Positions 10,701 through 18,580 of a stretch of 21,024 nt of DNA are shown here, in pieces. The DNA comes from Apostichopus californicus. Its lineage: Eukaryota > Echinodermata > Holothuroidea > Aspidochirotida > Stichopodidae. The notes beneath the pieces are model-generated. The model worked only from the letters and a program-made list of their open reading frames with translations. It searched no databases and was not told the origin of the DNA. The stretch lies in contig JAIPMN010021908.1 of assembly GCA_020650975.1 (NCBI GenBank), forward strand, positions 1 through 21,024, read 5' to 3'. Position 1 is the stretch's first letter; each line of letters starts with the position of its first letter. The position numbers were made by a program, and so were the translations under genes.

Positions 10701-13700
10701 ACAATATTGGAAAGTAGCTACTGCAATGGAGCATGTAATTTTTTTCAAAATTTCAACTGTTCCCTAGGTATGTGTACTTGCGACATGTTTGGAGCCATCT
10801 AAGAGTAGACGAATGTGGTATCAAACTTAAATTTGATGTTAATAGTAACAATTCATTACCAACTGGTGTGTATAATAATAAATGATGGGATATTGTAGCT
10901 AGATATTCAGGTCATAGGGGGTGTGGATAATCTGGGATCTTTGTGTAACAGTATCCATTTTAATCATGTACACATTAAAAAGACAATATTAATGTTTTTA
11001 CCAATTTGAATAGAAGTTGACTGTTTGCAACTTTAAATCAGTATATAAATGTATGGCTCGTAATATCAAATCTATTCCAATTGTAACTCATGACTAATAC
11101 ATTACATAATTCTATAAACTTCCAAAAGAAAATCCTCATACCTTACAAAGAATAATTTAGTGAGAACATTTTGGATAGCAGCTCTGCAGGCTATGACATT
11201 TGTCTCTTCTAAAATACTGTGGCTCTGTGTACAGTAACTGCAATGCATCTTTTGCACAGTTTGTATAGCAACTTGCCTCATACAGCAGTATTTTGCGATA
11301 CAAAATTGGATTTAATTATTCACCGCATTATACATATTTGTAGAAATCACTCTGTAAACATCAGTGACAATGAAACAATAGGACTGCTAATAAGACTAAC
11401 AAACTGATCATTGTTAGATCAGACTGAACAGCAGTCTAAAAATCAATAGCAAAGACAAACACTTAAATTATAGCCTCAAAATAACACATTTCCACTTTCC
11501 AATGGGTTTCAAATTTGTCAAAGGACAGATATTAAACACCTGTCTAATGTCAGACTCAGTGATAGCAAGACTAATCCGATACAGAAAATTTTGTGTCCCA
11601 CAGATATTATTTCATGTTTGTAACTTCATATTGTTTTATTTCCTGACCTTTCAAGTCTAGATCCCTCATTTCATCATTCAAGGAAAAAAAACTTCAGGTA
11701 CAATTCTGGTGGACAAAATTTAGCAGATTCTACTTCCACAGATCTTCCTCCTATCCGTATAACATAATTTTGCTACCACCAGATTCAAGATTATAACCAA
11801 ATTCAATGCCAAAAGTTAGCTGTAATTGGTGATCTGACTTTTGAAGAAAGAGCAAAAAAGAACAAAGAAACAATACCAGGATTTACCAGCCTTCACTGTA
11901 TATCACTGATGAACATGATGAATAAATCACGTAATGCTAGATGTTGATTTACATTGCAGAGTTTACAGGACTAATTTATTATTTATAATGTAGGTGTCAA
12001 TTTTAGATGATTTATTCTCAAACAAACCTTTGATAATTTTACTTTAATCTCAATGAACTGAGTTAAATCATGGTTTTTGTTTTGTTATAAGAATTCTAAT
12101 ACTGTAGGACAGATGCAGTCTGGCTTCATTAATTATGATCAAACGATCCAAAAACTACAGTGTGCTACAGTAGCTGTACAGTGATTGCATGTACATGACT
12201 ACATGTGCCAAATAACACAATCATGCATGGAAGAGGCAAATGACAGCAGTCTTGTAGGCTGTTTGACTAAACAGTATAACAGGGCTGGCTTCAAGTGTGA
12301 CCTGTTTAATAGATTAGAGGCAAATATGTTAACCAACTGACCTATGGAGCACATTTTGTGTACAAACTTACAGATAATTTCATAATAAATGTGTACATGT
12401 TATATTGTAACATAACACTATCATACATACTACAGTATATCAGTTTACAGCTGATTAGACTTAACTGCTAAATGTGAAATCCGTCCGTCCGGAAGATCTA
12501 ACTATTACTGTGTGTTTATATCTTCCTGTTTGACGTATCACAGATTATTATCTCGGTATGCATTTACTACTTCACACAGTTTAACACTGTCATAGAGCTC
12601 TGTTCTCAATACCTGTACAGTAGATACAGTATTGACCCCTGTGGAGGTTTGCTGAATTTTAAACCTTACCAGCATTGGCATGACTTTGCATATTGTAGAA
12701 GCCACTGTGTATGGCTTTGTAACACAGTTATCACAGTCTGTGCTTGTGTTTCATAAGACAGATTCCGCATGGCGATGGGCAGTGCGCATGTGCAGTGTTT
12801 ACAACGTTGCAGTCTTGTGGAAATTTAGGTGGCAGATTAGGTAGAGGTTTTGACAAGATACCTTTTGTGAGAATCATGATGAAACCTAAAATCCACTCTG
12901 AAATGGAATGGCTGGAAAGTATATATTCAAATTTGGTTATAAATCCGATTGAAAATGGGTTTTATGTTGTTGTCGAAAATAGGTTTCGATTTGTTAACCA
13001 TAGATCAAGAGTGACTGCAGGCCAACCTCTGTCGTTTCAACTCTCGAATAAACCACCTACACAATACTAATTGTCTTGAAATTGCAGCAACAAATTTCTT
13101 CAGGTTTTAACAGCCAATCCAGAATTTAACTACTAAATGCATGGGATTAACAATTTTGGGTTGGAAATGCACTCTTAGTGGTTATGAAGTTTACAATGAT
13201 GAAAATACAAAAGTTCTATGTACTGTATGTGGGCTATTACAGTACAGTATGCATTCGTGTAGCATGGGCATCTGGAATAGCATATTGTTGTGCATTAATA
13301 CCTATACAGTGACATACATTGCAACACAGACACTATATATGCAACCAGCTGGTTTGAAGGCAGAGAATTTCTAATTAAGTGTTTTAATTTTTGTGTAGCA
13401 CTTTTCCAGGCTCTGAGTCACTATTTAAAGTAAGTAAGATTAAAATTAGTTTTTAAATTAAATTCCTGTGTAAAAACATGCATCTGTGGACTTGTGCAGC
13501 AATTTCACCATTTTGCGATGTGATACTGGATAAATTATTCCCATGCAAAATTGTCCAAAATTAACAGCGTGAGAAGTTGCAATTTAAGCAAATACAGTGA
13601 TCAGTGGCGGAGTTAGGGGTATTGGTCAGAGGGGGCGAGAATGATGTGTAGGGGCGCCTTCGACACTATCTAAGCGGAGCGCCACCACAGGTTGGCGCGG

Positions 13701-14300
13701 TGCCTACAGAAATTTTTTGAGTAAAGATACTCCCTAGATCGCCGGAAATGACCCTTTCCGGGCCTTGCTAATTTGCAGATAAACGAAGAATAAATAGCCG
13801 TTAGAGCATTTTGTCAGAAAATTACACCAACAAAATGTGACAAATGTCAATAGGTAGATGAGAGCGCAATAAAAAAAGTCAATAATCGCGAATAAGTAAA
13901 AAGTGGTAAAAAGCTGAAAAGGGCGCCAGTCGTCCATTTGAGTCCGTCAGGGGGGGCATTCGCCCCCCCTGACTATATGGATGCTCCGCCACTGACAGTG
14001 ATACGATTATTCCTTCATGCATTTGTTTGTTCTTTTGTTCATTCATTCAATGAACTATGGATTGAATCTCTTATGAGAGATCCACTTCGCTCCTTTTTAT
14101 CATGTTGTGGCAAAATGATAAATCTCTGCTTGGTTTGTCCAAATATTGCAAACAGTTGCAAAACACTGAAATACTCACAACGATGACGTTCTTGTCCGTC
14201 TTGTTACTATGGGACTTGGAATGAGGAATCGCATTTTTAAAGGCGACATCTGATTAGGGCTGAGCGGCGCTTTCTTATTTGGAATATCTGCGGCAGACAT
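7638..14300 (-). CDS. CARHSP1: CARHSP1/CSDC2-like cold-shock-domain protein (three coding exons, joined)
   Basis: The coding sequence joins 14300-14179, 9471-9349 and 7794-7638 on the minus strand: 122+123+157 nt, 133 codons plus TGA. Introns have GT..AG ends (gtgagt..cag and gtatgt..cag), and both joins fall after the second codon base, so the frame is kept. Residues 1-41 are a Ser/Pro/Arg-rich tail. About residues 50-113 form a cold-shock domain with RNP1 (RGHGFITP, 62-69) and RNP2 (LFVHVS, 76-81). Residues 114-133 hold the family's conserved tail ([10 protein letters not shown], then W). The family (vertebrate CRHSP-24/CARHSP1 and PIPPin/CSDC2) consists of small cytoplasmic single-strand RNA-binding phosphoproteins that affect mRNA stability. 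Human CARHSP1 is 147 residues; the missing length is mostly N-terminal. Invertebrates probably carry the pre-duplication ancestor of both vertebrate paralogues, so the symbol is approximate. An in-frame TGA nine bases before the ATG supports the start. Confidence 0.93.
7795..9348 (-). other. Intron 2 of the CARHSP1-like gene
   Basis: A GT-AG intron of 1554 bp interrupting the cold-shock domain at Asp82. The donor gtatgt is followed by only 23 nt before the target-site duplication of hAT MITE copy A (8933-9317). The other 1.1 kb shows no recognisable gene or repeat; open frames at 7754-7981 and 8268-8645 have no recognisable protein content. Confidence 0.88.
8933..9317 (+). mobile_element. hAT-type MITE, copy A (in intron 2)
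   Basis: A 385-bp non-autonomous element with 12-bp terminal inverted repeats CAGTGGCGGAGC / GCTCCGCCACTG, flanked by a perfect 8-bp target-site duplication CCCCTTAG (8925-8932 and 9318-9325). Eight-bp duplications and CAGTG ends are characteristic of the hAT superfamily. It encodes no transposase; the 76-codon open frame over its left half is incidental. An internal hairpin lies at 9156-9175 (CCGGAAATG, 2-nt loop, CATTTCCGG). It is closely similar over its whole length to the inverted copy at 13602-13994. Confidence 0.93.
9349..9471 (-). CDS. CARHSP1: CARHSP1-like coding exon 2 (RNP1/RNP2 core of the cold-shock domain)
   Basis: The exon begins after ctctctcgacag and ends before gtatgt. It supplies the last base of codon 41, residues 42-81 and two bases of Asp82. 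It holds the nucleic-acid-binding beta strands: RNP1 reads RGHGFITP (human KGHGFITP), with the aromatic contacts Phe58, His64 and Phe66. RNP2 reads LFVHVS (human IFLHIS). Spacing between the motifs equals the human spacing. The length of 123 nt is a multiple of three and both edges have the same phase, so skipping would keep frame but delete the RNA-binding face. Open reading frames running across it into the flanking introns are shadows. A hAT MITE begins about 30 nt beyond its donor. Confidence 0.93.
10590..10690. repeat. AT-rich palindromic tract
   Basis: About 100 bp built from TATATAC / ACTGTATA words. A perfect 22-bp palindrome lies at 10603-10624 (half-site TATACTGTATA), with further imperfect copies at about 10650-10690. 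It lies inside intron 1 and has no coding content. Confidence 0.8.
13602..13994 (-). mobile_element. hAT-type MITE, copy B (in intron 1, opposite orientation to copy A)
   Basis: A 393-bp element with ends CAGTGGCGGAG / CTCCGCCACTG and a perfect 8-bp target-site duplication ACAGTGAT (13594-13601 and 13995-14002). Read on the minus strand it aligns end to end with copy A, with scattered substitutions and small indels. No transposase is encoded; the small open frames at 13734-13937 and 13938-14186 are shadows. The insertion lies 177 bp from the exon 1 donor (14178). Confidence 0.93.
13946..13973. repeat. 28-nt subterminal hairpin in MITE copy B
   Basis: A perfect inverted repeat: arms GTCAGGGGGGGC and GCCCCCCCTGAC around a 4-nt loop (ATTC). 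The matching place in copy A, about 8952-8975, keeps the C-run arm but has lost most of the G-run arm. Confidence 0.9.
14179..14300 (-). CDS. CARHSP1: CARHSP1-like coding exon 1 (regulatory N-terminus)
   Basis: Encodes residues 1-40 and two bases of codon 41, ending at a strong donor (gtgagt at 14178-14173). The segment [14 protein letters not shown] matches human CARHSP1 around PSPLPTRRTRTFS. Ser19, Ser29 and Ser40 line up with human Ser32, Ser41 and Ser52. Ser40 fits an R-x-R-x-x-S basophilic kinase site (Arg35, Arg37), followed by Leu. A TGA codon lies in frame at -9, so this is the first possible ATG in this reading. The exon probably extends into 5' UTR. Possible acceptors upstream are the AG at about 14372, with a pyrimidine stretch (ttctctttaag), or the AG 10 nt before the ATG, with a poor tract. 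I cannot choose between these and an unspliced leader. Confidence 0.9.
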
Positions 14301-15139
14301 TTTGCATCAGCTGAGTTTATTCAATATTGTTAAACAATTTTAGTCTGCTTTCCTTGGCTTGGGTCTTCAATCTTAAAGAGAATCAAAATGGTGACATTAC
14401 ATTCAACTTTAATATTCACAATCATTTTGGGGGGTTTTAAAAATCCCAGTATTAAAAAGAGTTACATCCTTGGTTAGAAAAGAAAATGATGATACTGATA
14501 AAAATTTGACAAGAGGAAATAAGGATACAAAAACAAGAAAACAGAACAAGATCACTCCACATTAATATATTTTTTTCTTTTAAGAATTTTTTGCCACCAC
14601 TATATTCAGAGCAAGAATTTGTGTAACCATTCCCTATCTGCTCTTTTGAGAAACTGCATTAGTAGCACACTCCCTTTAAATGAAGCAAATCCCTCTGATT
14701 TGTCTTTGATGAATTAAGTTCAAATCCTAAGTTTTTGGCTAGGAAAAGAGCCTAATTAAACTGCTATTAGTCGACCGTTTCAATTATCAATGCAAAATAT
14801 CAAAGGCTAATAGATAATCACTTCGCTGATAACTATTTCACAAACTTCAGTAGACCATTCGTAATACTGGATAGGCCTAATTATCTGACGTCAGAAGTTT
14901 AGTCTAAATATTCTGTCACTAATGAAAGATAAAAGAATAAGCAAAAGAAAAATGTTGAAGTAGTAATTGGTACAACCTTGCATGTATCTACCTAATTAAT
15001 GGCCTAAATATGCCTCTGAATGTACCGTTTAAAATATTCAATTTGATTTCCTTTTTCTGGGTGAGGACACCCAGTAGTACTACTACTAGTAGTACTAGTA
15101 TAAATAATATTCTATGTCTACAGGCCTTAGTTTTAGGCT
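14301..15139. other. Upstream flank of coding exon 1, no gene recognised
   Basis: AT-rich sequence just 5' of the CARHSP1-like start codon, expected to hold 5' UTR or a leader intron. A pyrimidine stretch ending in AG at about 14372 (minus strand) could be a leader acceptor. A short palindromic run of AGT/ACT words lies at 15074-15100. No other gene is visible. Confidence 0.4.
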
Positions 15140-15190
15140 AGGCCTAAGTTATAAGCTACTGAACAGTAGCTTAAAGTTAGGCCTAACTTT
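15140..15190. repeat. Nested AGGCCTA palindromes and hairpin
   Basis: The arm at 15140-15161 (AGGCCTAAG..AAGCTACTG) pairs imperfectly with 15164-15184 (CAGTAGCTT..TTAGGCCT) over a 2-nt loop. An 18-bp perfect palindrome, AAAGTTAGGCCTAACTTT, lies at 15173-15190. Further AGGCCTA-type words occur at about 14872, 15122-15146, 19962-20000, 20148 and 20286. Confidence 0.75.
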
Positions 15191-17410
15191 GTTACTATAG
15201 ACTGTGTAGGCTAGGATAACCATACTTGATAAATTCCAGTTCCACTATACTCTAAAGTACGTTAGCTAGTGACAAGAAAGGATAATGTAGTTGCTTACAC
15301 TTGCTTGCAAACCTCGTGAAGACGAAATGATGATTTCAGAACAGTGAAATAACACACAATATTGTTCTAGTCGCGTCTCAAGTATTGAACAGCTGACCTC
15401 AATAGCCGTGAAGTAAGTTGGATACACACAAAGATTGTACGCAATCAACAACAGATAACGTTGAATTGCATGTGATAGTACACGCCTGATCATGTACTTC
15501 AGTTGACCTCCCACGCATATGGTTTACGCAGCTTGTTTACTTGGACCATGACGAGTATGCCTCCATTGTGGCCTATCGTCTTAGGGAATCTCCCCAATTA
15601 AACGCCGTATAGAATATTTCATGGGCGTGGTCAAGTCGGTGGGGCCTATATCTGTAAACGACATTGAGAAGAAATTTGTGGAAGTTATGCTTAATCATGA
15701 CAATTAAATCGAGAATGACAATGATGTTTTGTATAATTGCAGAATTTGAAATAAGATGAAAAGGTGTTGCAGATAAAATTGGGGTCCACGTCATTGAACA
15801 GATCAAGTCCCCAATAATGCGTCCAAGCCTCGAATCGGAGAGCTGCTATAGCAGCAGCTCCCTGCACGAAATAATAAAAGTATTATGTGGTTTCACCAAA
15901 TGTGTTCAATGCTACAATATCATGACCACTGGTCAGATTTATACTGGGCTGAGAGTCCGCATGAGTGAAGTTTTTATTTTTCTTTGCCCTGGCTCGTTCA
16001 TGGATAAAATGTGCAATATTCAAAACTACACAGGCCAATTTTGGGATCCAGAATATGTATTAACATATCAATTGCGTGTCCCTGAGAGGCTGAGACTTAA
16101 TTTCCAATGCATAGTTGATTGATTGATTGTGAGAGAGAGGGGGTGGGGATCGGGGGTGAAACCTTTAGTGTGATATATCAATGAAACGTACGTTTTTTTT
16201 TTACATAATGTGCCATGGCTCTCCAATGTAAGGTGGCGTAAGTGAGATATGAGGGTCCTTCGGATTCCCGGATCTCTATATTTGCAGTGCCTTAGAGCTA
16301 TAGTAAAAAATCATACAGCTACTAACAAGTGAGACTCTTGTCGTACCTATAGCGTGTCCTCGGTGACAATGTCCTCCATCTTAAACATTCAGAAGAAATA
16401 ACACGAGTTCCCAAATAAACTGTAAATAAAATAATACAAATAACTATCAGCCGATTGACAAACTTTTGCACAGTGTCAAGTGAACAAGATCCTCTTCTCG
16501 CATGTTGGGGCCATGTGGTCATCCAAGGGCTGTGTACTCATGAATGGATGATAGCTAGCCCCTTATTGTCAGTGAGTGTTTACCTATAGTAGGCGAGCTA
16601 TAATGGGTATCAATGTTCCCACCCTCCCATTGGCCTTTCCCCAAATAATATTGTGGTGCACCTTGCAACGTGCGCTCAAGTCACCACTGTCCTTTTTGAT
16701 GGAAGAGCAATATATATAATTGGCCTACGGTAATTATGGAAGTTTGCGATTGTTTAGAATCTTTACATTAGAATTATGTTGATGAGGGGAGGAAGATCAA
16801 CTCTTTGACAATATAATGAATTTGGTGGAAGGATTCACCAATAAACATCTTTAGGAAATCGGTTATAACATATTGCAGCTTGTTTCCGATTATTGCAGAT
16901 GTACTAATGAAGATGCCGTAAGAGGAAATACCTCATCAACATTGCACTAAAATAAAGGCCTCCGGTACCACAGGGTAACTGCAGCAACTCCTTGTGTATA
17001 TGTCTATATAGTTATAACTGTTAGCATGCGAAGAATGTTCACGCTTATTAATTTACAGCCAGCTGGTGATCAGCCTTTCAAGTGCTGAGAGCAGATTTGT
17101 GAACACATTTGAGCATACCGAGAACTGCCTTCACAAACTTTCTTGGAGGTCTCTGACCCTCCATATTTCTCGAAGCCATTGTCCGTATAGCTTTTATAAA
17201 GTTTCGCAGTCGGAGGGAGAAGGAGGTTACAAGCCTTATACTGAAGTTTGAGCCAACACCTGAACCATTCATTCCGAGCAATTAGCGGGTGACTGGTGTG
17301 TGTGATTGTAGCCTTGTTGTAGCTCTAGTCGTTATTCCGAAAAGAGATGATGAAAATTTGCCGTGGAATGGACGAAAATATATCAATAGCTCCACATAGA
17401 GTTAGTCGTC
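15191..17410. other. Gene-free stretch upstream of the CARHSP1-like gene
   Basis: No protein or RNA gene is recognised; open frames at 15266-15514, 15573-15806, 15817-16122 and 16322-16522 look incidental. CpG is locally more frequent at 15.4-15.7 kb. A minus-strand CCAAT followed about 40 bp later by a TATA-like ATTATAG lies at about 16590-16640. It could be a promoter, but nothing proves it. Confidence 0.35.
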
Positions 17411-17433
17411 CGGGCCCGTACCCAGACAGGAGG
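17411..17433 (+). repeat. Possible transposon terminus, left (GGCCCGTA type)
   Basis: GGCCCGTACCCAG followed by ACAGGAGG resembles, in inverted orientation, the segment at 18551-18580. GGCCCGTAGCCAG-like ends are familiar from DNA transposons of marine invertebrates. No target-site duplication was found. Confidence 0.35.
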
Positions 17434-17565
17434 CCGTGCCCTGACCTCCATGGCACCCCCGTGTATATACACCACCACTAGCCCCACTCACCATCTTAGT
17501 ACAAAACTTCACGAGTTACTCGTATATTGAGCCCACATTAAAATTGTTGTTGCCAGTTTGTTAAT

Positions 17566-17605
17566 GCTCCAGGCTCCTGAATTCCAGGTTACACTGGCCT
17601 GGAGC
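17566..17605. repeat. Stem-loop with 9-bp perfect arms
   Basis: GCTCCAGGC (17566-17574) pairs with GCCTGGAGC (17597-17605) around a 22-nt loop. No function is assigned; it lies inside the interval bounded by the two GGCCCGTA-type ends. Confidence 0.7.
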
Positions 17606-17921
17606 CGTCTCTATGGTTACTTATATACATCAGACATTTTTACACTGCTAACTACATGTTCATTATACAACTATAATATGTTCTCATTTGCACGTCGATA
17701 TAATGTAAAACGATAAGTGATGACTGCGCGAGGTAAGGTTGTACACTGAGCTATACATTTGCCGATGCGATGATCATTTGGAAAGCACTATGAAATTTGA
17801 CTCCACCAATGGCTTTTCCGTTCACCGCCAAGGAGGCCATATGCTTGAGATATATACAACAAACCTACATGACAATACATTCTTCCTGGATATTTCATAG
17901 AAATATGATGAGAATGAGTAA

Positions 17922-17936
17922 AATAATTAATTAATC
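17922..17936 (+). repeat. Left target-site duplication of the U2-headed element
   Basis: AATAATTAATTAATC; its last three bases coincide with the ATC that begins U2, so the true duplication is 12-15 bp. It matches 18128-18142 exactly. Confidence 0.8.
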
Positions 17937-17978
17937 GCTTCTCGGCCTTTTGGCTAAGATCATGTGTAGTATCTGTTC
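17934..17978 (+). ncRNA. U2 snRNA 5' segment (nt 1-45), head of the retroposon
   Basis: Reads ATCGCTTCTCGGCCTTTTGG then CTAAGATCATGTGTAGTATC and TGTTC. The only difference from the conserved metazoan U2 5' end is position 30. Stem-loop IIa/b, the real U2 Sm site context and the U2 3' domain are absent, so this is not a working U2 gene. Confidence 0.92.
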
Positions 17979-18127
17979 CCTTTCGAGGGGAATTGTGATG
18001 CACACCCGACGATGATCACACAGTCACAGTCCCAATACAAGGGGACTGGGGTTGAGCGCGGATCAGTCGTTCGGTAGTTTGGTTTTTGTGCCCAGGTTCT
18101 TTCCTGGGCGACTTTTTCTTAAAAAGT
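17934..18127 (+). mobile_element. U2 snRNA-headed retroposon (SINE-like)
   Basis: A roughly 194-bp element flanked by a perfect 15-bp direct repeat AATAATTAATTAATC (17922-17936 and 18128-18142), which fits target-primed retroposition. The first 45 nt equal U2 snRNA nt 1-45 apart from A30 to T, including stem-loop I and the GTAGTA branch-point recognition element. From nt 46 the body is not U2. Hairpins lie at 17976-17992 (TTCCC/GGGAA) and 18027-18048 (CAGTCCC/GGGACTG). An Sm-like GGTTTTTG lies at 18081-18088, a 7-bp hairpin at 18090-18109 (GCCCAGG/CCTGGGC), then a T-run at 18113-18117. There is no poly(A) tail; it ends near AAAAAG. SINEs with snRNA-derived heads have, to my memory, been described (SINEU-type). 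An alternative is a one-off U2/other-transcript chimera; a functional divergent snRNA is less likely given the flanking duplication. Confidence 0.8.
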
Positions 18128-18142
18128 AATAATTAATTAATC
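18128..18142 (+). repeat. Right target-site duplication of the U2-headed element
   Basis: An exact copy of 17922-17936. It directly follows the T-run and short A-run at the end of the element. The sequence is AT-rich, but a 15/15 match exactly at the element's edges is unlikely by chance. Confidence 0.8.
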
Positions 18143-18550
18143 CAACTATGATAGCCAATCGTCGAGAATTACCCCTTGGCTTCATGCAGGATAACCTCTG
18201 CAAATTTATGAGACGCTAGCAGAAAATTGCTATCACCACAAAATGAAGTAGATATACGCGACTAATTGAAATAATTATTCTTATTAATAAAACTGAGTCA
18301 AATAAGTCAAATAAGGTTAATACCATTAGCGACGTTTCGATCACTTGTGACTCAAAGGCTATATGAAATGTATTAAACATGTTACACAGGCTTCTGCCAT
18401 TTGTCAACTTTATACAGGCTCGGTTCGAGGAATTCTAAGTAAGAGGGGCTAAAAGACGGATGTGTAGAGAAATTGGAAACAAATATAAAGGGTGGGGCAC
18501 GAACCATGTGTCCTGTCACTAACAGTCAGTCTGCTCGAGTGGCAACCCCT
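18143..18550. other. Gene-free stretch right of the U2-headed element
   Basis: No gene recognised. A short tRNA B-box-like GGTTCGAGGAATTC at about 18422 has no A-box partner. Confidence 0.5.
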
Positions 18551-18580
18551 CCTCCTGTGTCTGGCCTGGCTACGGGCCTG
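18551..18580 (-). repeat. Possible transposon terminus, right (GGCCCGTA type)
   Basis: The minus strand reads CAGGCCCGTAGCCAG, then ACACAGGAGG after a 6-7-nt insertion relative to the left copy. It could pair with 17411-17433 as ends of one decayed element, or be an independent fragment. Confidence 0.35.

Larger units (their letters stand above)
9472..14178 (-). other. Intron 1 of the CARHSP1-like gene
   Basis: A GT-AG intron of 4707 bp between the regulatory N-terminal exon and the cold-shock exon. It contains hAT MITE copy B (13602-13994), an AT-rich palindromic tract (10590-10690) and many TACAGTA/TACTGTA-type words between about 10.5 and 13.3 kb. I see no exon, RNA gene or conserved protein in the rest (9650-10580 and 10700-13590). 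The longest open frame in it (12744-13070, plus strand) has no recognisable domain. Confidence 0.85.

Noticed and set aside
12744-13070. A 108-codon plus-strand open frame
   Set aside because: No domain or family resemblance, and it lies antisense in intron 1; likely chance.
17788-18003. A 71-codon minus-strand open frame
   Set aside because: It overlaps the U2-headed element antisense and has no family resemblance.
17934-18127. A functional U2 snRNA gene
   Set aside because: Only nt 1-45 match U2. The rest of the RNA, including the U2 Sm region and 3' domain, is replaced, and direct repeats mark an insertion.
18422-18435. tRNA gene or tRNA-derived SINE suggested by a GGTTCGAGG B-box-like word
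   Set aside because: No A box at proper spacing and no cloverleaf-like pairing found.
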